Source: Bacteroidota bacterium
Lineage (GTDB): Bacteria; Bacteroidota; Bacteroidia; Bacteroidales; WCHB1-69
NCBI GenBank assembly: GCA_023392945.1
Contig: JAEWNB010000002.1
Coordinates: forward strand, 1-19,602
Reading direction: 5' to 3'
DNA length: 19,602 nucleotides
Notes under the pieces: generated by a model
Told to the model about the DNA's origin: nothing
Databases searched by the model: none
Seen by the model: the letters and a program-made list of their open reading frames with translations, nothing else
Program-made: the position numbers and the translations under genes
Shown here: in pieces, positions 1 through 7,533 of the stretch
Position numbering within the stretch: the stretch's first letter is position 1
Layout of the letters: the number at the start of each line of letters is the position of its first letter

Positions 1-215
1 TTAAGTTTAAAATTGATAAATAAATCCAGATATTCTTTTATATCATCAGAAGTTGCTTTTTTTAAATCATTATTTTTCTGAAAAGAATACAAAAATTCAC
101 TTTTTAATACAGTATCCTTATCAATAATAAGAAGAACCGGATCACCACTATTCTGTGCGAACAAAAACAGAGAATTAAATAATGTTACAAGTAAAATGAA
201 AGCAATTTTTTTCAT
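1..215 (-). CDS. N-terminus of SurA/PpiC-like peptidyl-prolyl isomerase (partial)
   Basis: The reading frame runs from an ATG at 213-215 off the left edge of the window, giving 71 residues with no stop. Residues 1-21 form a signal peptide (MKK, a hydrophobic stretch, then LFAQ). It is followed by a segment of the type DPVLLIIDKDTVLKSEFLYSFQ. That pattern, an introduced 'target' strand followed by K-S-E-F and an aromatic residue, is the usual start of the SurA-like N-terminal domain in Bacteroidota parvulin-type isomerases, periplasmic folding helpers for outer-membrane proteins. The catalytic parvulin domain would lie outside the window, so the assignment rests on the N-terminus alone. The gene is divergent from hpt, with a possible -7 box at 243-250. 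Confidence 0.6.
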   Translation of the reverse strand, partial: MKKIAFILLVTLFNSLFLFAQNSGDPVLLIIDKDTVLKSEFLYSFQKNNDLKKATSDDIKEYLDLFINFKL

Positions 216-242
216 AATTAGATATTCTATTTTAATAAGCTG

Positions 243-250
243 CAAAAATA
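243..250 (-). promoter_or_regulatory. Candidate -7 box for the isomerase gene
   Basis: On the minus strand this reads TATTTTTG, a match to the Bacteroidota -7 consensus TAnnTTTG, 27 bases upstream of the ATG. The nearest TTTG-like -33 element is 24 bases away instead of 19, so only the -7 half is convincing. Confidence 0.4.
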
Positions 251-347
251 TAAAAAAATGGTGAATTTAATACACAAATCTTTCAATACTAATTTTAGTT
301 TAAGGTAGGTCTTTTCATAATTATTAAAAAGAATAAAGTTTTTTTAC

Positions 348-355
348 TATTTTTG
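348..355 (+). promoter_or_regulatory. Candidate -7 box for hpt-adk
   Basis: TATTTTTG matches TAnnTTTG and lies 26 bases before the hpt start. No TTTG is present at the expected -33 position (325-328 reads taaa), so this is a half-match promoter. Confidence 0.45.
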
Positions 356-381
356 CCATTTGCCAAATAAAGTCTGAATTT

Positions 382-921
382 ATGGATATCATTACGCTGG
401 GAGACAAGAAATTTATCAAGTATATTTCTGAAAAAGAAATTGATGAAGCCATTACCAAAGTGGCATCACAAATAAATAAGGACTACCAAAATGACACCCC
501 AATCCTGATAGTAACCCTTAACGGAGCTATTGTTTTTGCTGTTGACTTACTAAAGAAATTAACCATTCCGATCAAAATAACCTGTATTAAACTTTCTTCT
601 TATGAAGGAATGCAATCTACTGCAAACGTAAAGAGCCTAATTGGTCTCTCAGAAGATCTTACTAATAAAAGAGTTATTATACTGGAAGATATTGTTGATA
701 CCGGAAACACCTATGAACATATCGTTAATATGTTGAAAATGGAAAAGGTAAAAGATATCAGAATTGCAACAATGACTTACAAATCTGAAGCATATACCAA
801 ATTATTGCCAATTCATTACATTGGAATTACTATTCCAAATAAATTTGTAGTTGGCAGAGGGTTGGATTATGAAGGATTAGGAAGAAATTACTGTGATATT
901 TATCAGGTTATTGACGAATAG
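382..921 (+). CDS. hpt: Hypoxanthine phosphoribosyltransferase
   Basis: This 179-residue cytoplasmic enzyme would transfer phosphoribose from PRPP to hypoxanthine (and probably guanine), giving IMP (and GMP) in purine salvage. The PRPP-binding motif is clear at residues 98-110 (VIILEDIVDTGNT, with the acidic pair E-D and D-T-G). An upstream loop at 44-52 (VTLNGAIVF) matches the family's Gly-containing pyrophosphate loop. Residues 151-174 (IPNKFVVGRGLDY, then the NYCDIY block) match the base-binding C-terminus. Family members usually have VGYGLDY, and Arg replacing the first Tyr is a small deviation. The length is normal for bacterial Hpt. It sits 24 bases upstream of adk and is probably co-transcribed with it, which makes sense because both enzymes serve purine nucleotide pools. 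Confidence 0.93.
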   Translation: MDIITLGDKKFIKYISEKEIDEAITKVASQINKDYQNDTPILIVTLNGAIVFAVDLLKKLTIPIKITCIKLSSYEGMQSTANVKSLIGLSEDLTNKRVIILEDIVDTGNTYEHIVNMLKMEKVKDIRIATMTYKSEAYTKLLPIHYIGITIPNKFVVGRGLDYEGLGRNYCDIYQVIDE

Positions 922-933
922 GAATTCAAGAAG

Positions 934-940
934 AAAGGAG
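934..940 (+). promoter_or_regulatory. Strong Shine-Dalgarno site of adk
   Basis: AAAGGAG lies five bases before the adk ATG. Almost no other gene in this window has a recognisable Shine-Dalgarno sequence, as is usual in Bacteroidota, so this one is exceptional. It fixes the adk start at 946. Confidence 0.7.
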
Positions 941-945
941 ATAAA

Positions 946-1518
946 ATGAATATAGTTTTATTGGGTGCTCCAGGCTGCGGGAAAGGCACGCATGCCAAAA
1001 AAATTTATGAAAAATACGGTTTGACCCCTCTTTCAACAGGAGAATTGTTTCGTAAGGAAATTGCGAATAACACGCCCATTGGATTTCACGCAAAAGAGAT
1101 TCTTGACAGAGGCGAGTTGTGTCCCGACAAACTGACTCTTGACATGCTCACAGAATATATTCATTCTCTTGAAAACCAAACCGGATTCATTCTAGATGGG
1201 GTTCCCCGAACTATTGATCAGGCTAAAATGCTTGACGGTATAAACTATGACTCCCCACTAACAATAACAGTTGTCATTAACCTTATAGTTGATGAAGAAG
1301 TGATTATTGCCAGATTATTAAAAAGAGCCAAACTTGAAGGAAGAAGCGATGATAATTTTGATATTATTAAGAATCGAATAAAGACCTATCAGGCTTATAC
1401 CGAACCCTTGATCCATTATTACGAAAAACAACAGAAACTATTTCAGATAAATGGTTCCGAAGAGATTGAAATTGTCTTTTCAAATATTTGCAATATAATT
1501 GACCAATTTGCCGAATAG
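946..1518 (+). CDS. adk: Adenylate kinase
   Basis: Adenylate kinase interconverts ATP + AMP and 2 ADP in the cytoplasm. The P-loop is at residues 7-15 (GAPGCGKGT), the AMP-binding block at 29-36 (LSTGELFR) and the signature at 83-88 (LDGVPRT region; most family members have a Phe or Tyr where this one has Val). Catalytic and LID arginines are visible in 122-132 (ARLLKRAKLEGR), followed by SDD. Arg144 and the KTYQAYTEPLIHYY helix complete the core. At 190 residues it is the short-LID form usual in this phylum, without a zinc-binding LID insert. A strong Shine-Dalgarno site supports the start. In many Bacteroidota hpt-adk is followed by obgE, but here the next gene is an unrelated TPR gene. Confidence 0.95.
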   Translation: MNIVLLGAPGCGKGTHAKKIYEKYGLTPLSTGELFRKEIANNTPIGFHAKEILDRGELCPDKLTLDMLTEYIHSLENQTGFILDGVPRTIDQAKMLDGINYDSPLTITVVINLIVDEEVIIARLLKRAKLEGRSDDNFDIIKNRIKTYQAYTEPLIHYYEKQQKLFQINGSEEIEIVFSNICNIIDQFAE

Positions 1519-1619
1519 TACTTTTTCATTACTTTTTCGACCCTATAATTTTCTTTTTTATTAAAAGTGGGCTGTTGAAAAAATAGCTACTTCCAAGTAT
1601 TTAACCCATATCATTTTTA

Positions 1620-1627
1620 TATTTTTG
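1620..1627 (+). promoter_or_regulatory. Candidate -7 box for the TPR / beta-barrel gene pair
   Basis: TATTTTTG matches TAnnTTTG, 40 bases before the ATG at 1668. There is no TTTG at the -33 position. The 149-base gap after adk otherwise shows no gene and no clear terminator. Confidence 0.4.
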
Positions 1628-1667
1628 TTCGTTAAATTAAGATAATTACCGTAAAAACGAATCATAT

Positions 1668-4600
1668 ATGAAACACATAACATTCAATTGTTTGATTTCT
1701 CTTTTCATTATTTCTCTTTCATCCTCTATACTTGCCCAAAAGCCTGTTTTTTATGACTCTCCAAAGTATGAATTCAATCAGGCGATGGAACTTTTTCAAA
1801 AAGAGAAATATGGCTCAGCTCAGCAATATTTCAAATATGTTTATGAAAATAGTTCAGACAAACAACAGGATATTAAATCCAATTCCTATTTCTACATGGG
1901 TGTCTGTGCAGCTAATCTTTATAACAATGATGCCATTTTTCTGTTAAAGGATTTTGTTCGTCAATATCCGGTTCATGCTTTTGTCCCGGAAGCCAACTAT
2001 TTTTTGGGAAAATTCTTTTTTTACAAAAAACAATACAAAAAAGCAATTGAACATTATGAATTGATTGATGAACGACAAATAAAAAAAGAAGATCTGGCTG
2101 AGTACAAATTTAAAAAAGGGTATTCATATTTTTGTACAGATGAATTGGATAAAGCAAAAGCACTGTTGAACGAAGCAAGAAACAATGACGGGCCATACCG
2201 TTTAAGAGCCGTTTATTATCTTGCTCACATTGCCTATGAAGAAAAGCAATATCAAGCTGCCCTCGAGGATTTTGAATTGCTAAAAAATGAAACCGAATAC
2301 CGCGATATTGTACCGATTTATATTTCTCAAATTTACTTTCTTCAAGGAAGATATGCTGAATTGATAAAAACGGCTACACCCCTTTTGAATAACCAATCAG
2401 CCAAAAATCAGCCCGAAATGAATAGAATTATTGGGCTTTCGCATTATAACTTAGGTCAATATGAAGCAGCACTACCCTACTTCGATAACTATGTTTCATC
2501 TACAAAAGAAGAAATTGCCAAAAACGATCTTTTTGCCATCGGCTATTCTCTTTATGAAACTCAAAATTATCAAAAATCAATCGAATATCTTTCTAAAACG
2601 ACTAAAGATAAGGATACTCTTGCTCAAAATAGCTTTTATATAATTGGGGATTGTTACCTTCACCTAAATCAACTGGCATTGGCATCACAGAGTTTTCTAG
2701 AAGCTTCCAAACTTGACTTCAACCCTGAAATCAAGGAAGATGCATTATACAATTATGCTAAACTACAATTTGCCACTTCATCAAGCCCATTTAATAGTGC
2801 CATCAAAGCATTGGAAAATTATATCAATGAATATCCAAATTCATCCAGAAGTGAAGAAGCCAACTCCTACCTATCATCCATATATTTGTCAACAAAAAAT
2901 TATCAGGGAGCCATTAAATCATTAGAAAATATCAGAAGCAAAAGTCCCGAATTATTATACGCATACCAACGCTGCACCCATTTTAGAGCGATGGAACTCA
3001 TTAACAATAACGAATACAGGGAAGCTATCTCTTTACTGAATAAATCATTAACTTACCCCATGAACAAAGAGTTGCGTCTCTCTTCACAATATTGGAAAGC
3101 AGAGGCCAATTTTCGGGCAGGAAAATATAAGGAAGCCTATTATGATTTCCAATCTTATCACAAAAATGAAAATTCTTCTCATGATGAAAACTATGCTATT
3201 TCTTTTTACTCTTATGGCTATAGTGCACTAAAAACAGGTCAGTATATCGAAGCTATTAATGCTTTCCAAAACTTCCTTAAAAAAAAGGCATCAGTTGATA
3301 ATCCCGAAATTGAAGCTGATGCAACAGCCAGACTTGGAGACAGTTATTTTATGCAAAAGGAATTAAAATCTGCTATTTTCTATTATGAAAAATGCGAGAA
3401 GATGGGGCTTAATAACGTTGATTATGCGCTCTATCAGCAATCAAAATGCTATGGGTATATGAAGAATGAGGATAAAAAAATCGAAAAGCTTGAGAAGCTA
3501 ATTCAATACTATCCGCGTTCTACCTATATTGACGATTCCGAGTATGAATTGGCTACAACTTATCACTCTCAAAACAACTACTCCATGGCAATTTCAGCCT
3601 ATAAGAACTTTATTTCCAAGTATCCCAAAAGCCAACTTATCCGTCAGGCATACAACAAACTTGCACAGGCATATATCAACACTCAGGAAGAGGAATTGGC
3701 AATTGCTACTTTCAAATATGTTTTCGAAACCTACCCCGGCTCCCAGGAAGCAAAAGATGCTATGGCCAATCTGGAAACCATATATACCGAAGAAGGAAAC
3801 ACAGGTGAGTTTTTTGATTATATCAAAAATAAAAACATGAATATCTCTTCCTCAAAACAAGATTCAATTTCATACAAAGCTGCTGAAACGAAATATAATC
3901 GGGGCGATTGTGAAGCTGCCACAAAGAGTTTTGAGAATTATTTACAACAATTTCCTAACGGACTATTTGCCTCAAAGGCTTACTTCAGCAAAGCTGAATG
4001 TGAATACGGAATGAATAATTTTGACAAAGCTTTGACTGATTATGAGAAGCTCATCAACAATTACCAAACGGAATACAATGAAACTGCCCTTCGAAAAGCT
4101 GCTACAATTCTTTATAATAAAAAAGAGTACCAAAAAGCAATGATCTATTTTAGCAAACTGATTGAAATTGCCTCTACCCAAAATCATATCGACTATGGTA
4201 ATAATGGTCTAATGAGATGTGCCTTTGAACTAAAGAACTACCGAGATGCACTGAATGCGGCAACGAATATTATTAATTCAGAATTGAAAGATCAGGATTT
4301 AATTAGTGAAGCAGAACTTATTGCCGGAAAATCCGCTATGGAACTGGGAGAATACTCCACTGCAAAAAAGCATCTGAATGAACTTGCTTTTGCTAGTATC
4401 AACGATATTTCTGCTGAAGCAGCCTATCTTGTATGTCTGATAGAGTTCAAAGAAGGAAATCTTGAAACATGTGAGAAAAAAATCACCGATATGCTTGCAG
4501 GAAGCTACAGCTCCGAATACTGGCTTGCCTCAACTTTTATTCTTTACGGGGATCTATATGCAGCTCAGGAAAACTATTTTCAGGCTCGTTACACCTACCA

Positions 4601-4727
4601 AAGCATTGTTGACAATTACGCCGGCGAAGATCTGGTTCAAATTGCCAAAGAAAAGATAGTAATTGTCAATGAGCTGGAAAACAGCGTCAATAAAAGTAAC
4701 GACAATAAAGAAGAGTCAGAAGAATAA
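1668..4727 (+). CDS. Large exported tetratricopeptide-repeat protein
   Basis: This 1019-residue protein has a signal peptide (about residues 1-23, ending SSILAQ). After it comes an almost continuous array of TPR-type helical pairs to about residue 1000, with repeated A-x-x-x-[FY]-x-x-[FLI]-x-x-x-[YF]-P units such as the 'YAGSAQQYF', 'AIEHYELI' and 'AISAYKNFISKYP' segments. The F-x-x-[YF]-P-x-S/G spacing is that of YbgF/CpoB- and BamD-like periplasmic TPRs. It has no lipobox and no enzymatic domain. It probably acts in the periplasm as a protein-binding scaffold. The beta-barrel gene starts 47 bases downstream on the same strand, so the pair likely forms one transcript and perhaps one complex. 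The C-terminal tail is short, acidic and hydrophilic (KSNDNKEESEE). The specific function is unknown. Confidence 0.85.
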   Translation: MKHITFNCLISLFIISLSSSILAQKPVFYDSPKYEFNQAMELFQKEKYGSAQQYFKYVYENSSDKQQDIKSNSYFYMGVCAANLYNNDAIFLLKDFVRQYPVHAFVPEANYFLGKFFFYKKQYKKAIEHYELIDERQIKKEDLAEYKFKKGYSYFCTDELDKAKALLNEARNNDGPYRLRAVYYLAHIAYEEKQYQAALEDFELLKNETEYRDIVPIYISQIYFLQGRYAELIKTATPLLNNQSAKNQPEMNRIIGLSHYNLGQYEAALPYFDNYVSSTKEEIAKNDLFAIGYSLYETQNYQKSIEYLSKTTKDKDTLAQNSFYIIGDCYLHLNQLALASQSFLEASKLDFNPEIKEDALYNYAKLQFATSSSPFNSAIKALENYINEYPNSSRSEEANSYLSSIYLSTKNYQGAIKSLENIRSKSPELLYAYQRCTHFRAMELINNNEYREAISLLNKSLTYPMNKELRLSSQYWKAEANFRAGKYKEAYYDFQSYHKNENSSHDENYAISFYSYGYSALKTGQYIEAINAFQNFLKKKASVDNPEIEADATARLGDSYFMQKELKSAIFYYEKCEKMGLNNVDYALYQQSKCYGYMKNEDKKIEKLEKLIQYYPRSTYIDDSEYELATTYHSQNNYSMAISAYKNFISKYPKSQLIRQAYNKLAQAYINTQEEELAIATFKYVFETYPGSQEAKDAMANLETIYTEEGNTGEFFDYIKNKNMNISSSKQDSISYKAAETKYNRGDCEAATKSFENYLQQFPNGLFASKAYFSKAECEYGMNNFDKALTDYEKLINNYQTEYNETALRKAATILYNKKEYQKAMIYFSKLIEIASTQNHIDYGNNGLMRCAFELKNYRDALNAATNIINSELKDQDLISEAELIAGKSAMELGEYSTAKKHLNELAFASINDISAEAAYLVCLIEFKEGNLETCEKKITDMLAGSYSSEYWLASTFILYGDLYAAQENYFQARYTYQSIVDNYAGEDLVQIAKEKIVIVNELENSVNKSNDNKEESEE

Positions 4728-4774
4728 AATTATTATCTAACCTTGAAAATAATCACCTCGATAAAAATACAAAA

Positions 4775-6538
4775 ATGAAAAAATATATTATTCTTATATT
4801 CAGTTTAGTTTTGACATTTAACGCTGTTGACGGACAGATCATTGATACTGCCAGACTTCGCTTGGATTTTAAACCTCAAATACTTAATTTTCAGAAAATA
4901 AATCAAAAAGCCATTATCAATGATACGGTTTCTCCAAAAGTTGATTTCGACTACTATATTACAGCGCAAAGGGAGGATGTTACTTTTGAACCGGCAACCA
5001 TAAAAGCAGAAAAGATGCCTGCCGATGTAATGAAACGCCTCTACCGTGATTTTCTAAAAGTTGGTTTTGGATATCCACTGACTCCACTGGCTGAACTATC
5101 CATTCATAATCCCGACAATAGAAAATATTCTTACGGACTTAACTTCCATCACTTTTCATCATGGGCTCCTCAAATAGGGAAGAATATGCAAAAATATGCT
5201 TACGCTCCTACCAGTGATACAAAAACATTACTTTTCTTCAATCGTTTTTTCAAAAACCAGACTTTATATTCATCCGTAGGCTATAATCACGAATTGTCAA
5301 AATTGTACGGATTGAATAGTGACACTCTGACACCTCAACAAGTGGAATATTACACCGGACCAAAATACAGTGACACTCTCGACAACTCTTTTCACCACTT
5401 GAAAGCAGAATTGGGATTCCGTTCAAACTTTATTTTGGAAGACAAAAAACTGAAACAGGATGCAAGAGTAAATTATGACTTCCTTTACACCCATGCAAAA
5501 GATATGGAAAATCATATCGGGTTGAATGCATTCTTTGCCTATGATGCACGCTTCATGAAAATATCAGGAAGTCAGAACTATCGGCTTGATCTTGATGTTG
5601 ACTACTATAACAATAGCTGGGCTGATACAATGCTTGGCATGAAAAGAATTGACAACAGCGTCAAAATTGACGTAAAACCAACTGTTCAATTCACCATTAA
5701 AGAATATCACCTTTTATTCGGATTGGGAATTCCTATTGTAAACAATTATGGAGAGACCAAAGTTCCGGTATATCCTATTGGCGAAATACAATTGGGAATT
5801 ATCCCGGGTATTCTGACTATCTATGCGGGAGTTGACGGAGGAGTTCAATACAATTCTCTTAAAAATATGTTATATGAAAATCCTTATCTCAAGCCCCATC
5901 TTGATACTCTTCAATTCACTAAAACCAGAATCAGTATTAACGGGGGAATTAAGGGCAATCTTGTCAAGAAACTGAACTATCACATATCAGCAAGATATTC
6001 TTACGAAAATAATATGCATTTCTTTATGTTGGACACTGCCTCATTACTAAAAAATCAATTTGATGTACGTTACGCCGACGGCAATAAACTCAATGTTTGT
6101 TTTAATCTGAATTGGGAAGTTCTTGATCATCTCTATTTGAATTTGGATGCCAATTACTGGGGTTACTATTTTCTTGAAGGTGTTGATTATGCTTGGTACA
6201 AACCCTCTTTTCAAGTTGCATTCAGTGGAAAATACACTATAAAGAGCAAATACATCATTGGACTCAACTTAGATATTGAGTTTGACCGTTGGGCGCTTAT
6301 TCCAAACTCTGTTTCAGGTATTTACGAAGCAAAAAAAATGAGTCCTATTTTAGACTTTGGAGTAGGTTTTGAATATATCATTACCCCGCAATTCTCTGCA
6401 TTTGCCAATATCAACAACCTTGCCTGCCAAAACTATGCTAAATACTACGATTTTAAGAACTTCGGCATCAACATACTAGCCGGGATAACATACTCCTTCG
6501 GGGATGAAAGTCTTAAAGTCAAAAAAACAAAAAAATAA
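4775..6538 (+). CDS. Outer-membrane beta-barrel protein
   Basis: The 587-residue product has a signal peptide at 1-21 (MKKYIILIF to VDGQ). The mature part is rich in alternating aromatic/hydrophobic strands typical of an outer-membrane barrel, such as YSYGLNFHHFSSW, LNFHISARYSYENN-type strands in the second half and FGINILAGITYSF near the C-terminus. Residues 20-90 are a non-barrel N-terminal region that could plug or contact a periplasmic partner. There is no TonB box or plug-domain signature that I can identify, so it is better called a porin-like or TonB-receptor-like barrel of unknown substrate. It follows the large TPR gene by 47 bases and probably functions with it. Strand count was not computed. 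Confidence 0.75.
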   Translation: MKKYIILIFSLVLTFNAVDGQIIDTARLRLDFKPQILNFQKINQKAIINDTVSPKVDFDYYITAQREDVTFEPATIKAEKMPADVMKRLYRDFLKVGFGYPLTPLAELSIHNPDNRKYSYGLNFHHFSSWAPQIGKNMQKYAYAPTSDTKTLLFFNRFFKNQTLYSSVGYNHELSKLYGLNSDTLTPQQVEYYTGPKYSDTLDNSFHHLKAELGFRSNFILEDKKLKQDARVNYDFLYTHAKDMENHIGLNAFFAYDARFMKISGSQNYRLDLDVDYYNNSWADTMLGMKRIDNSVKIDVKPTVQFTIKEYHLLFGLGIPIVNNYGETKVPVYPIGEIQLGIIPGILTIYAGVDGGVQYNSLKNMLYENPYLKPHLDTLQFTKTRISINGGIKGNLVKKLNYHISARYSYENNMHFFMLDTASLLKNQFDVRYADGNKLNVCFNLNWEVLDHLYLNLDANYWGYYFLEGVDYAWYKPSFQVAFSGKYTIKSKYIIGLNLDIEFDRWALIPNSVSGIYEAKKMSPILDFGVGFEYIITPQFSAFANINNLACQNYAKYYDFKNFGINILAGITYSFGDESLKVKKTKK

Positions 6539-6562
6539 TCAGAGAAGAATATCAAAGTACTA

Positions 6563-6593
6563 TTTGAAAAAATAAAAAAAAAACGTATTTTTG
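6563..6593 (+). promoter_or_regulatory. Bacteroidota housekeeping promoter of the tRNA gene
   Basis: TTTG at 6563-6566, a 19-base spacer made almost wholly of A, and TATTTTTG at 6586-6593 match the consensus TTTG-N19-TAnnTTTG exactly. The tRNA begins 27 bases after the -7 box. This is the best promoter in the window. Confidence 0.85.
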
Positions 6594-6620
6594 CCGCCAC
6601 ATTAATTCCGTAAGGAAGCA

Positions 6621-6694
6621 GGTCCCTTAGCTCAGCTGGTCAGAGCATCTGACTCATAATCAGAGGGTCCTTGGTTCAAGCCCAAGAGGGACCA
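6621..6694 (+). tRNA. tRNA with CAU anticodon, probably tRNA-Ile2 (lysidine type)
   Basis: A complete cloverleaf can be drawn. The acceptor stem GGTCCCT (6621-6627) pairs with AGGGACC (6687-6693), with discriminator A at 6694. The D stem is GCTC/GAGC, the anticodon stem TCTGA/TCAGA encloses loop CTCATAA with anticodon CAT at 6655-6657, and the T arm is CTTGG-TTCAAGC-CCAAG. CCA is not encoded. CAU could mean elongator Met, initiator Met or Ile2. The acceptor stem has C4-G69 and C5-G68, which TilS uses to recognise Ile2, and the overall sequence resembles E. coli tRNA-Ile2 more than tRNA-Met. The first pair is G-C, which argues against an initiator. If correct, it reads AUA codons after modification of C34 to lysidine. 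Confidence 0.9.
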
Positions 6695-6700
6695 CAATAC

Positions 6701-6742
6701 GCAAACAGACATTCAAAAAATTTGGATGTCTGTTTGCTTTTT
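6701..6742 (+). terminator. Intrinsic terminator of the tRNA gene
   Basis: GCAAACAGACAT (6701-6712) pairs perfectly with ATGTCTGTTTGC (6726-6737). The stem extends inward through TCAAA/TTTGG to an AAA loop, making about 17 pairs, and is followed by TTTTT at 6738-6742. It begins six bases after the tRNA. Because the stem is flanked by an A-rich side too, it might also act on transcripts from the minus strand. Confidence 0.85.
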
Positions 6743-6872
6743 AAACCCACTAGTTAAGACTTTAAAAGAATTATAAATAAATATATTTAATGCTATTTAT
6801 TCGGTGTTACAACTATTATTTAATTTTCATATCAGAATAGAGAAACCAATAATCTTCTATTATTGTTGGATA

Positions 6873-7304
6873 TTATTTGAGTGAAAGCTTATATTCAATT
6901 ATTTTTTTAAAATCATCCAATTCAGCAATGTTTTCTATTTCAAGAATTAGAGGTGTTAATTTCCCAATAGATTTTTCTTTTGAAAATGAGGTTTTAATTT
7001 TGGGGTCAATAGATAAACTCTCTACTCCACTTCGGTTTTTTTCCGTGAAGAAAAAGCTTGATTTAATTAAATTCTCCCAGAGTGAAATCCATACAATTGT
7101 TTTCTTTTTGCCGGTAATTTTACAAAGCCATACTTTTCCATCATTATAATATCTCCATTCGATGAAAAGTCCAAAATCAGCTATAATTTTATCTATTTCT
7201 TTATATGATTGAAGTAGCTGTTTAGGTAGAATTTCTTCAAATAGTTCTTCATTTGGAATTTGTTCTGGATTTCGAAGAAGTTGTCTGCAATTATTATTTT
7301 CCAT
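6873..7304 (-). CDS. DUF3788-type protein of unknown function
   Basis: The 143-residue protein has no signal peptide or membrane segment and is probably cytoplasmic. Its central part reads like the DUF3788 family: an E-W-[RK]-Y-Y segment near residue 48, then W-L-C-K-I, a basic KKKT run, W-I-S-L-W-E and a K-x-x-F-F-F-T-E-K strand. A C-terminal helix follows that ends in I-x-x-L-D-D-F-K-K-I-I. The biochemical role of that family is not known to me. It stands alone between the tRNA terminator and the end of the large exported-protein operon, with its own probable promoter. The other possibility is a related small alpha/beta fold. Confidence 0.65.
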   Translation of the reverse strand: MENNNCRQLLRNPEQIPNEELFEEILPKQLLQSYKEIDKIIADFGLFIEWRYYNDGKVWLCKITGKKKTIVWISLWENLIKSSFFFTEKNRSGVESLSIDPKIKTSFSKEKSIGKLTPLILEIENIAELDDFKKIIEYKLSLK

Positions 7305-7328
7305 GATAAGATGAATAAATCAACAGTG

Positions 7329-7358
7329 CAAATATATTATTTTCAATTATAATACAAT
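7329..7358 (-). promoter_or_regulatory. Candidate promoter of the DUF3788-type gene
   Basis: On the minus strand TATATTTG (7336-7329) matches TAnnTTTG. ATTG (7358-7355), one mismatch from the -33 TTTG, lies 18 bases upstream. The -7 box is 24 bases before the start codon. Confidence 0.5.
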
Positions 7359-7439
7359 GTATCTTTATTAATTTGGATAATTTCCCAGAAAAATTAATAA
7401 GTTTCTTTACAATAAATTGATTTGACAATTTTAGCGAAA

Positions 7440-7480
7440 ACTCTGACGGCTAATAAAAGCGAGCCGCTTCACACAAGAGT
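7440..7480 (-). terminator. Possible terminator at the end of the nine-gene unit
   Basis: Downstream of the last gene of the unit, the minus-strand transcript can form two nested stems. The outer one is ACTCT/AGAGT (7480-7476 with 7444-7440) and the inner one CGGCT/AGCCG (7466-7462 with 7451-7447). A short run of T follows. The bulges are large and the T run is only four bases, so the call is tentative. The rest of 7305-7533 has no supported gene. Confidence 0.35.
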
Positions 7481-7533
7481 CAACATAAAAATGAGCATTC
7501 ACTATTCTCAATTCTCAGTTAAAAAAAGTCAGA

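Noticed and set aside
6621..6694. Initiator or elongator tRNA-Met
   Set aside because: CAU alone allows it, but the G1-C72 pair argues against an initiator and the C4-G69 and C5-G68 pairs favour Ile2; not excluded without scoring.
6675..6694. tRNA 3' end as a phage/island attachment site
   Set aside because: I found no second copy of the tRNA 3' end and no integrase gene in the window.
6877..7149. 90-residue plus-strand open frame
   Set aside because: It mirrors the DUF3788-type gene, which has family motifs, a promoter and a start; the plus frame has none.
7496..7520. Short TTCTCA-type repeats near 7500 as a CRISPR or satellite
   Set aside because: There are only two to three imperfect copies of a few bases, with no spacers; too little to call a repeat array.
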